A stretch of DNA of 64,000 nt from Phycicoccus sp. Root101 (lineage in GTDB: Bacteria; Actinomycetota; Actinomycetes; Actinomycetales; Dermatophilaceae), in assembly GCF_001426245.1 (NCBI RefSeq), contig NZ_LMCM01000005.1, forward strand, positions 434,001-498,000, in the 5' to 3' direction. Position numbers and translations under genes: made by a program. Below the pieces are notes generated by a model, which was given only the letters and a program-made list of their open reading frames with translations, had not been told where the DNA came from and did no database searches. Positions 1 through 8,473 of this stretch are shown piece after piece; within the stretch, counting starts at the first letter, position 1; each line of letters starts with the position of its first letter.

Positions 1-1
1 C

Positions 2-1858
<1,857 letters not shown>

Positions 1859-1872
1859 CCGAGCCGAACCGT

Positions 1873-1912
1873 CGAACGGCGCCGTCACCCCCGGGGTGGG
1901 CGGCGCCGTTCG
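1873..1912. terminator. Hairpin between secA and convergent Rv3235-like gene
   Basis: CGAACGGCGCCG pairs perfectly with CGGCGCCGTTCG across a 16-base loop, 15 bases after the secA stop codon. There is no U tract, as is usual in high-GC actinobacteria. Its place between two convergent genes suits a bidirectional terminator. Confidence 0.7.
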
Positions 1913-1959
1913 CCTGTCCGACGGAGGATCCCGCCCAGCCGCGGTGCGGGACCGGGCTC

Positions 1960-2511
1960 TCAACCGACCTGCAGGGCCTCCACCCGCCAGCGACCGTCGA
2001 GCCCCACCAGCCGCATCGCCAGGGCGCGGACCCGGCCCCCGTCGACGACCACCGCACTCGCCTCGGCCACCCCGTCGGCGGGTTCGCACACGCGAAGGCT
2101 CCGCACGACCGTGCGACGCGTGGGCGGCATACCGCGACGGGCGGAGACCGCCGCGCGGCGGGCGACCACGGCGTAGACCTCGGGGGTGGTCCACCGCAGC
2201 AGCTGAGGGGCGGGGCGGACCCCGGCCATCACCTCGACGAGCGCCTGGGCGATGTGGGCCGCCCAGTCGCGCGGGTCGGGGAGGTCGTCGCGACGCGTGG
2301 GCTGCTCTCCGAAGACCTCCTCGTCGGTGCGCAGGGAGAAGTCGACCGCGAGGGCGTCCTGCACGTAGGGGGACTCCGCGGACCGCTCGGGGGTCCAGTC
2401 GTCCTCGGTCTCGGCGATGACCGGGGGGCGGATGCGGGGAGCCGGCACGATCGTGAGCGGCCGCAACGACGGCCGAGCCGCGTGCCGGGCCAGGGTCTGG
2501 GCGGCCCTCAT
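1960..2511 (-). CDS. Rv3235-like (DUF6459-type) protein
   Basis: A 183-residue protein of unknown function. The N-terminal third is proline- and arginine-rich and probably disordered. The C-terminal half (about 85-183) carries a compact alpha+beta region beginning DPRDWAAHIAQALVEVMAG, followed by RPAPQLLRWTTPEVYAVVARR. It closes with strands typical of a small NTF2-like fold: VVVDGGRVRALAMRL and RWRVEAL. This pattern and the position beside secA match the actinobacterial Rv3235 family (DUF6459) as I remember it. The start ATG overlaps the stop of the LysM gene by 4 bp, so the two are cotranscribed. No catalytic motif is seen. Confidence 0.75.
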   Translation of the reverse strand: MRAAQTLARHAARPSLRPLTIVPAPRIRPPVIAETEDDWTPERSAESPYVQDALAVDFSLRTDEEVFGEQPTRRDDLPDPRDWAAHIAQALVEVMAGVRPAPQLLRWTTPEVYAVVARRAAVSARRGMPPTRRTVVRSLRVCEPADGVAEASAVVVDGGRVRALAMRLVGLDGRWRVEALQVG

Positions 2512-3317
2512 CGCGTCGCCACCGCGCTCGTCGTGGGGACGGTCAGGACCTGTCCGGGCCGCAGCAGGTCGGGGTCGTCACCGATCACGGAGAGGTTGGC
2601 CCGGTGCCACCGCGGCCAGGCCGCGGCCACCTCGGCGTCCGTCGCGTCGGGGCCCAGGTGGGTGGCGGCGAGGCTCCAGAGCGTGTCGCCGCGCTGGACC
2701 ACGACCTCGGGCGGGACCGGGGTGCTGCCTCCGGACGTGACGAGGTCAGGCGTGACGACGGGGCGCTGCACCGGTCTGCTCGGTACCCATCCGGCGGGCG
2801 GTACGTCGGGCGCGGGGTCTCCGACAGGGGAGGTGGCGCTGAATCCCGGGAAGGGTGTCGCTTCCTGGGACTGGTCCTGGGACTGGACTCGGGCCTCGAC
2901 CCGGGCCTCGACCCGGGCCTGGATCCGGGCCGGGGACTGGGACGGGGACGGGACCTGGACCTGGGCCAGGGCCGTCGCGGGCCCGAACGCGCTCCCGACG
3001 GTGGCGCCGACGAGGACGGCGGCGACCCGACGCGTCAGGAGGGGAGTCCATCGGGCGGCGACGCGGTCCGCGCGGTGGCCGAGTCGACCCGGTGCATGGG
3101 CGAGGACCGCTGCGGAGCTCGTCACCAGGAGCCAGCCGCCGAGCGCCACGGCCAGGGAGGCGGCGAGGGCGCCCGTCACCTCGTCCACGGAGGCCGGTCC
3201 GGGCAGCAGCACCTGGTGGGCGCGGTCGCGCGCCGCGGCCACGAGCAGGAGCTCGAGGGCGGCGAGTGCTCCCACCGCGACCCCTGTCGTGACCCAGACC
3301 CTCAGCCGTCCGCCCAT
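2508..3317 (-). CDS. LysM-domain membrane-anchored cell-wall protein
   Basis: 269 residues. Three hydrophobic segments fill the N-terminal half: about 8-28 (VWVTTGVAVGALAALELLLVAA), about 48-75, and about 98-118. They are followed by a low-complexity linker (RIQARVEARVEARVQSQDQSQ) and a proline-rich stretch. A C-terminal LysM domain begins at VVQRGDTLWSLAATHLGP (about residue 208) and ends PDLLRPGQVLTVP. LysM binds peptidoglycan or chitin-like glycans, so the protein is probably membrane-embedded with its C terminus in the wall. It is first in a two-gene operon with the Rv3235-like gene. The linker is encoded by imperfect tandem repeats around 2875-2950. Its precise role is unknown. Confidence 0.85.
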   Translation of the reverse strand: MGGRLRVWVTTGVAVGALAALELLLVAAARDRAHQVLLPGPASVDEVTGALAASLAVALGGWLLVTSSAAVLAHAPGRLGHRADRVAARWTPLLTRRVAAVLVGATVGSAFGPATALAQVQVPSPSQSPARIQARVEARVEARVQSQDQSQEATPFPGFSATSPVGDPAPDVPPAGWVPSRPVQRPVVTPDLVTSGGSTPVPPEVVVQRGDTLWSLAATHLGPDATDAEVAAAWPRWHRANLSVIGDDPDLLRPGQVLTVPTTSAVATR

Positions 3318-3339
3318 GGTGTGCTCCTCTCCTCAATGC

Positions 3340-3372
3340 ATGCGTTTGCATGCGTTTGCCTTCGATCGAAGG
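3340..3372. repeat. Tandem 10-bp direct repeat next to a 14-bp perfect palindrome
   Basis: The unit ATGCGTTTGC occurs twice head to tail (3340-3349 and 3350-3359). It is immediately followed by the perfect palindrome CCTTCGATCGAAGG (3359-3372). The block sits in the 139-bp space between the divergently transcribed LysM gene and the gene at 3457. A period of one helical turn suggests a regulator-binding site for one or both promoters. No regulator is identified. Confidence 0.45.
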
Positions 3373-3456
3373 TACTTGTCGTTTGCCCTCTGCGCAAGGG
3401 TGGCCGTGACTAGGCTCCCCCGCAGATGCCGCGACCGCGGTCCGGGGGAGGTAGGG

Positions 3457-3999
3457 ATGCGTTGGGACAGCTTGTTCGACGACCTCGCGGCCCAGTGGGA
3501 GGCGGAGGAGCGCCGCGAGCTCGATGCAGAGGTGGCCGACCGCACCCGACGCGAACGAGGGGTGCTCGGTCTCTACGAGCGGCTCGCCGCCGCCGGCCCG
3601 TCGCCCGTCGGGCTGACCCTGCGGACCGGTCTCGTGGTCTCCGGGCAGGTGGCCGACGTCGGCGACGGCTGGGTGCTCGTGGGGGCGCCCGGCGGCGCCG
3701 TCTCACTTGTCCCGTTCGCAGGCGTGACTGCGGTGACCGGCCTGTCGTCCAGGGCGGCGGGGGAGTCGGTGGGACGGCGCTTCGGGCTGGGCTACGCCCT
3801 GCGCGGGCTGAGCCGGGACCGGGCGGTCGTCGCGCTGATCGACGCCGGCGGCGGTCAGGCGACCGGGACCATCGACGGGGTGGGGCGGGACGTGCTCGAG
3901 CTCACCGAGCACGCCCCCGACCTGCCTCGTCGCCCCGAGAACGTCACGGGGCGGCGGCTGGTCCCGTTCGACGCGCTCGTCCTCGTGCGACCGGCCTGA
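3457..3999 (+). CDS. Conserved hypothetical protein, helical N terminus plus small beta domain
   Basis: 180 residues with no recognised family. The start ATG is preceded by GGGGGAGGTAG. Residues 1-50 are charged and helical (WDSLFDDLAAQWEAEERREL, then RTRRERGVLGLYERLAAAG). The rest looks like two small beta barrels or Sm-like modules: GLTLRTGLVVSGQVADVGDGW with VLVGAPGGAVSLVPFAGV, then RAVVALIDAGGGQATGTIDGV with GRDVLELTEH and LVPFDALVLV. This pairing resembles LSM-fold proteins and suggests RNA or protein binding, but that is only a shape argument. It is monocistronic and ends near a convergent hairpin. Confidence 0.7.
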   Translation: MRWDSLFDDLAAQWEAEERRELDAEVADRTRRERGVLGLYERLAAAGPSPVGLTLRTGLVVSGQVADVGDGWVLVGAPGGAVSLVPFAGVTAVTGLSSRAAGESVGRRFGLGYALRGLSRDRAVVALIDAGGGQATGTIDGVGRDVLELTEHAPDLPRRPENVTGRRLVPFDALVLVRPA

Positions 4000-4103
4000 C
4001 CGGGCTGCTCGGTCGGTGGTGTGCGAGGGGCTCGACGGGCCGGGTCGGCGACGGGGTCGTCGAGGCTCGCGTGGGCCGTGCCGGGGGCGGCCACCCCGAC
4101 ACC

Positions 4104-4139
4104 AGGAAGGACCCGGAGCGTGTGCTCCGGGCCCTTCCT
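4104..4139. terminator. Hairpin between convergent genes
   Basis: AGGAAGGACCCGGAGC (4104-4119) pairs with GCTCCGGGCCCTTCCT (4124-4139) with one mismatch and a 4-base loop. It lies between the gene ending at 3999 and the minus-strand HTH gene ending at 4179, so it probably terminates both transcripts. Confidence 0.7.
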
Positions 4140-4178
4140 CGGGAACGTCGCGGGACCCCCACGGCCCGCGACGACGTC

Positions 4179-4403
4179 CTACTCGGTGCCCTGCCCGAAC
4201 GGGTGGGCGGCCACGAAGGTCTTGGTCTCGGAGTACATCCGCTGGATGTAGCTCTCGAGCTCGGCCACCTCGACGCGCCACTGCCCGCGGCCGCCGACCT
4301 TGATGGCGGGGAGCTCGCCGGAACGCACGAGGGCGTACGCCTGGGCCGAGGAGATGTCGAGGACCTCGGACACCTCCGACAACTGGATGAATCGCTTGGC
4401 CAC
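4179..4403 (-). CDS. BldC-like / excisionase-family helix-turn-helix protein
   Basis: A 74-residue protein that is almost entirely one MerR/excisionase-type winged HTH. The segment IQLSEVSEVLDISSAQAYALV (about 6-26) forms the helix-turn-helix. RSGELPAIKVGGRGQWRVEVAELESYIQ (about 28-55) forms the wing and following helix. Small proteins of this kind in actinobacteria include BldC, which binds DNA as head-to-tail multimers on direct repeats. It is transcribed away from the SAF/CpaE-like pair across a 258-bp gap that contains the AT-rich patch CTAAATTTTTACC near 4458. It may be autoregulated or control the divergent genes; that is inference. Confidence 0.85.
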   Translation of the reverse strand: MAKRFIQLSEVSEVLDISSAQAYALVRSGELPAIKVGGRGQWRVEVAELESYIQRMYSETKTFVAAHPFGQGTE

Positions 4404-4661
4404 GATGTGCCGTCCTTTCCCTGCGGTGGTCCCTTGACCCGATCTTGGTGTCTCTTGACTAAATTTTTACCATCTTCGTGCGGCTGCGTCCGGTGGATCG
4501 CGAAATTGTCTCATCGTCAACCGTTTGGAGGAGTTGGCCTGCGGCGGTTGTGGATGATTTGCGGCGCTTTGTGGATGTGGGGGGCGAGCCTGCGCCTCGG
4601 TGGGCCATGATGACTCCGCTGACGGGGAAACCAGCCAAACCATGCCAAGGGGGACAACGAC

Positions 4662-5330
4662 GTGTCGGACCTTCCAGTGCCCAGGGCCGCCCGGTTGCAA
4701 CGACCTGCGTGGCGAGACGCCCGCTTGCTGATCGGCCTGGTGCTCGTGCTGACCTCCGTCGTCGTGGGTTCGACGGTGGTGGCGGCTGCTGACGACCGCA
4801 CGGCGATGTATGCCGCCCGCGAGGCCCTCGTCCCCGGACGCCCGCTCACCGAGGACGACCTGGTGCGTGTGGACGTCCAGCTGGGCTCGCAGCGGGACCG
4901 TTACCTGTCGGCCGGGTCCGGGCTGGCTCCCGACCACTACGTGCTGCGTGAAGTGGCTGCCGGCGAGCTGGTGCCGGCCGTGGCCGTCGGGAGCCTGGAC
5001 CAGGTCGCCGTGCAGGCCCTGACGTTGTCCGTCGACGCCGGGAGCGTCGCCGCCCTCACGGTCGGCAGCCGGGTGGACGTCTACGTCAACCCGGCCGACC
5101 CGCGAGCCACGGGGAACGACGCCTTCACCGGACCGGTCCTCGCGCTGGAGGGGGTGTCGGTCGCCAGCCTGCCGAAGACGTCGGGCGGCCTGTCCGGGGG
5201 CGCCGGGGGAGATCGCCCCGTCCAGGTCATGGCGCCGAAGGACCGGATCAAGGACATCATCGGCAAGGTCGACGACGGGGCCAGGGTGACCCTCGTGCCG
5301 GCTCCCGGCAGCGGTGGGGGCGGCTCGTGA
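4662..5330 (+). CDS. SAF-domain protein (CpaB/RcpC-like pilus assembly)
   Basis: 222 residues, GTG start with AAGGGGG upstream. One N-terminal transmembrane helix (about 24-44, LLIGLVLVLTSVVVGSTVVAA) anchors it. A SAF domain follows, with AREALVPGRPLTEDDLVRVDV (about 53-73) and a second half, LREVAAGELVPAVAVG. Then come beta strands typical of CpaB/RcpC (ALTLSVDAGSVAALTVGSRVDVYV). CpaB-type proteins are periplasmic or wall-side factors in Flp/Tad pilus assembly. The gene overlaps the next, CpaE-like, gene by 4 bp, which supports that reading. The main tad operon of this window begins about 26 kb away at 31.6 kb. Confidence 0.8.
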   Translation: MSDLPVPRAARLQRPAWRDARLLIGLVLVLTSVVVGSTVVAAADDRTAMYAAREALVPGRPLTEDDLVRVDVQLGSQRDRYLSAGSGLAPDHYVLREVAAGELVPAVAVGSLDQVAVQALTLSVDAGSVAALTVGSRVDVYVNPADPRATGNDAFTGPVLALEGVSVASLPKTSGGLSGGAGGDRPVQVMAPKDRIKDIIGKVDDGARVTLVPAPGSGGGGS

Positions 5331-6619
5331 GCCGGACGGTCATCACCGCGCTGACGGGCGCGGGGGAGTCGGAGCTCGTCGCTTCACTCGGGGCCACGTC
5401 CGACTACGTCGTCGCCCGACGCTGTGCCGACCTCCCCGACCTGCTCGCCGCCGCGGCGGCGGGCCTGGGCCAGGTCGCCCTCGTCTCGCCCGACCTGAGG
5501 GCCCTTGACCGCAGCGCGCTGCACGAGCTCTCCACGCACGGACTGGTCGTCGCAGGCGTGACCGAACCGGGGGACGACCTCGGCGAGCGGAGGTTGCGCC
5601 AGCGGGGCCTCGCGGTGGTCGTCCGCACCGACGTCGCCGGCCACGAGCTGCAGGACCTGCTCGACGACCTCGTGGCGCAGGCCGGGGCCACGGGGGTGGA
5701 GCCCGGTGCGGAGGACGACCCCTACCGCGGGGCGCTGCCCGGCTCGCGCCGGGGCCTGCCACGCCCGGCTGACGACGACCTCCCGGGCCCGACGGATGTC
5801 CCGTGCCGAGTCATCGCGGTGTGGGGTCCGACCGGGGCGCCGGGCCGCAGCACGGTCGCCCTGAACCTCGCGGCCGAGCTCGCGGTCCACGCACCCACGC
5901 TCCTGGTCGACTGCGACACCTACGGCTCGTCGGTGGCCCAGGCGCTCGGGCTACTCGACGAGGCGCCGGGCATGGCGGCGGCCTGCCGGGCCTCCGACCA
6001 GGGCACCCTCGACCTGCCGGCGCTCGCCCGCCTGGCCCCCGAGGTCTCCCCGCAGCTGCGCGTCCTCACCGGTGTCCCGCGTGCGGACCGGTGGACCGAG
6101 CTGCGGGCCGCGTCGGTGGAGCACGTCCTCACCACGGCGCGCCGGCTCGCGACCTTCGTGGTGGTCGACTGCGGGTTCTGCGTCGAGGACGACGAGGAGC
6201 TGTCCTACGACACCCTCGCGCCGCGGCGCAACGCCCCGACCCTCGTCTCGCTGGAGTGCGCCGACGAGCTCGTCGTGGTCGGGGCCGGCGACCCGATCGG
6301 CCCGCAGCGGTTGGTCCGCGCCGTGCAGGACCTGGCCGGCCTGCCGAGCCCCACGCCGAGGGTGGTCGTCAACAAGGTCCGTGCTTCCGCGGTCGGCGCC
6401 CGGCCGGAGCGCCGGATCGCCGAGGCGCTCGGCAGGTTCGCCGGCATGGACGACCTCGCCTTCCTCCCGCACGACCAGGCCACCGTGGACGGCGCCATGT
6501 TCGCAGGGAAGTCGTTGGCCGAGTCCGCACCGGCCAGCGAGCTGCGCCGGGCCCTGGTGGGGCTCACCGAGCCGTATGTCGCGGTGGCGCCTCAGCACCG
6601 CCGTCGCCGCCGGCGCTAG
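5327..6619 (+). CDS. CpaE/MinD-like P-loop ATPase, pilus-associated
   Basis: 430 residues, GTG start overlapping the SAF gene by 4 bp. The N-terminal about 130 residues resemble a degenerate receiver domain (LVASLGATSDYVVARRCADL). The ParA/MinD-type ATPase starts near residue 164 with WGPTGAPGRSTVALNLAAEL. This is a deviant Walker A in which the usual GKGGxGKT is replaced by PTGAPGRST, and the signature lysine is not obvious. VVVDCGF (about 284) would be the Walker A' or B aspartate region. CpaE proteins localise Tad/Flp machinery; the receiver-plus-MinD layout is typical. The protein probably acts at the membrane with the SAF protein. Confidence 0.8.
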   Translation: MSRTVITALTGAGESELVASLGATSDYVVARRCADLPDLLAAAAAGLGQVALVSPDLRALDRSALHELSTHGLVVAGVTEPGDDLGERRLRQRGLAVVVRTDVAGHELQDLLDDLVAQAGATGVEPGAEDDPYRGALPGSRRGLPRPADDDLPGPTDVPCRVIAVWGPTGAPGRSTVALNLAAELAVHAPTLLVDCDTYGSSVAQALGLLDEAPGMAAACRASDQGTLDLPALARLAPEVSPQLRVLTGVPRADRWTELRAASVEHVLTTARRLATFVVVDCGFCVEDDEELSYDTLAPRRNAPTLVSLECADELVVVGAGDPIGPQRLVRAVQDLAGLPSPTPRVVVNKVRASAVGARPERRIAEALGRFAGMDDLAFLPHDQATVDGAMFAGKSLAESAPASELRRALVGLTEPYVAVAPQHRRRRRR

Positions 6620-6625
6620 CCCGCG

Positions 6626-7945
6626 TCAGGAGCTGAAGAGCAGGGTCAGGCCGCCGACGGTGTAGACGACCATCACGGCCAGCAGGGGCAGCTGGCCCAC
6701 GACCGCCGCTCGTCGGGGGAACAGCGTGATGGCGCGTTCGTGGGCCAGGACCACGCCCAGCACGTGGCCGGTGATGATCGCGACGACCTGTACCCCGGCG
6801 ACGAACCCCGGCGCGATGAGCGCCGCGGGCGGGTTGAGCCCGGCGGTGCCGAGCAGGTTGGCTCCGGTCCCGAGGGGGTCCGACATCTTCGCCAGGCCGT
6901 TCGTGCCCTCCCACACCCACAGCGACCAGTAGTGCGCGATGAGGTAGCCGGCTGCGATCGGCACGAGGGACGAGGCGAACGCCGTGGCCACTCCGCGCAC
7001 CGAGACGCCGGCGAGCCGCGCGGACAGGGACGCGGCGGCATACAGGGACCCGGCGACCACGAGGGAGAAGGTGACCAGCGCGGCGGTGCCCCACACCTCG
7101 GAGGGCAGGTCGGAGGACTGGACGAAGGAGTACCACCGGGTCTCGCCGGAGAACCCGTCGTACGCGGTGCTGCCGAGCATCACGGAGGTGACGGCGAGCA
7201 GCCCCGGCCGGGCCTCGACCTGCAACGGCCCGTGCAGGGGGGTGCGCCACACCCACCGGCCGTCGGTGCGCCGCCCGAGCGGGCTGAGCGTGCCGTAGAG
7301 CGAGCACCAGGCGGTGAACGGGTCGCCCGTCCGCAGGTAGGCGGGCCCGAAGAGCAGGCTGAGGACGAGGCTCAGCACCAGGTACCCGAGGATCGCGACG
7401 CGCAGCGTGAACAGGTCGGCGTTGTCGGGCGCGACCAGCTCCAGCCAGGCGAAGGCGAGCAGCCCGACTGCGGCAGGCCAGTAGCCGAGCCGGTACTCGC
7501 TGAGGCTGAACTCCTCCTCGATCCGGCCGAGGGCCAGCAGGCCCCGCCGGATCCAGCGGACCGGGTTGACCAGCCGCCACACCCCGCCGAACAGCATCGA
7601 CGTGAAGGCCAGGCCGACCCACAGCCAGACGTAGACGACGCTGGGGACCGGGTTGTTGGCGTCGTCCTTGCCGAACAGCAGGGCGACGAGGGTCCAGCCC
7701 GTGATGGCCAGGGACAGGGCGACGAACAGCCCACGCACCGGCGCCGAGTCCAGGGCCAGCGACAGGGTGATCGGCAGGAGCCTGCCGTCCTCCCCGCGCA
7801 GGCGCGGCTGCTTCCAGAGGGCCCCGAGGGCCACGAACGACACGACGAGGGCCAGGCCTGCGCCGATGAGCAGCAGGTGGAACGGCAGCGGCAGGTCCTC
7901 GCGTGAGCCGACGCCGTGGGCCGGCAGGGCCAGCGCCAAGGTCAC
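6626..7945 (-). CDS. Polytopic membrane protein (unknown; family sometimes labelled 'fenitrothion hydrolase')
   Basis: 439 residues, GTG start, with about 11-12 hydrophobic helices spread over the whole length. Examples are LLLIGAGLALVVSFVALGAL near 26, LFVALSLAITGWTLVALLFG near 73, and the C-terminal LPLLAVMVVYTVGGLTLLF. Several Trp, Tyr and His residues lie near helix ends. It overlaps the upstream cupredoxin-like lipoprotein gene by 4 bp, so the two form an operon. That pairing suggests a metal-related (possibly copper) or redox membrane system. The 'fenitrothion hydrolase' label seen on relatives is, as far as I know, not supported by chemistry. Function unknown. Confidence 0.75.
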   Translation of the reverse strand: MTLALALPAHGVGSREDLPLPFHLLLIGAGLALVVSFVALGALWKQPRLRGEDGRLLPITLSLALDSAPVRGLFVALSLAITGWTLVALLFGKDDANNPVPSVVYVWLWVGLAFTSMLFGGVWRLVNPVRWIRRGLLALGRIEEEFSLSEYRLGYWPAAVGLLAFAWLELVAPDNADLFTLRVAILGYLVLSLVLSLLFGPAYLRTGDPFTAWCSLYGTLSPLGRRTDGRWVWRTPLHGPLQVEARPGLLAVTSVMLGSTAYDGFSGETRWYSFVQSSDLPSEVWGTAALVTFSLVVAGSLYAAASLSARLAGVSVRGVATAFASSLVPIAAGYLIAHYWSLWVWEGTNGLAKMSDPLGTGANLLGTAGLNPPAALIAPGFVAGVQVVAIITGHVLGVVLAHERAITLFPRRAAVVGQLPLLAVMVVYTVGGLTLLFSS

Positions 7946-8424
7946 CGGACGGCGATCTTGAGCAGTCGCAGCTCGGGCTCGTGCGTCTCGACCTCGTACA
8001 CCCCGGGCTCCTTCCCGGTGAGGGTGACGCTGGTGGCCTGGCCGGCCTTGAGGGCCTTCTCCACCTCGAACCCGTGGATGTGCAGCTCGTCGTCGTGGTC
8101 ACTCGTGACGACGAGGGTGAGCGTGGTGCCCACGGCCAGGTCGACGGTCGCCGGGGCCGGGGTGACCTTCTTGCCCTGGACGGTGATCGTCAGGGTGCGG
8201 CCCGCCGACGTGCTGCTCGAGGAGCTGGTCGAGCTGCCGGAGGTCGTGGTGGCCGCGCCGGGGGTCTGGCTGGCTGACACCGACGGGGAGGTGCTCGTCC
8301 CGGTGGTCGTCACCGTGGGCTCGTCACCCGAGCCGGTGCACCCCGCGAGGGCGCCGACGACCACGAAGGCCACGGCTCCTCCCACGAGGCGGGTGGAGTG
8401 GGGAGCGGCCACGCGCGGCGTCAT
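7942..8424 (-). CDS. Cupredoxin-like lipoprotein
   Basis: 160 residues from the ATG at 8424; an ATG at 8451 would add nine residues but weaken the signal peptide. A lipoprotein signal ends at the lipobox LAGC (about residue 29). A Ser/Thr-rich linker runs from about 32 to 75. The C-terminal domain has beta strands with LTITVQGKKVTPAPATVDLA, LTLVVTSDHDDELHIHGFEV and PGVYEVETHEPELRLLKIAV. This matches the cupredoxin-like layout in which His and Glu residues replace some type-1 copper ligands; no Cys or Met ligand set is evident in the C-terminal strand. It would sit on the outer face of the membrane and work with the polytopic protein encoded just downstream. Confidence 0.82.
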   Translation of the reverse strand: MTPRVAAPHSTRLVGGAVAFVVVGALAGCTGSGDEPTVTTTGTSTSPSVSASQTPGAATTTSGSSTSSSSSTSAGRTLTITVQGKKVTPAPATVDLAVGTTLTLVVTSDHDDELHIHGFEVEKALKAGQATSVTLTGKEPGVYEVETHEPELRLLKIAVR

Positions 8425-8473
8425 CTTCGTCACGAATGGAAGTCTAGGCAATGGGTTCTGCCACGATGTGGGG

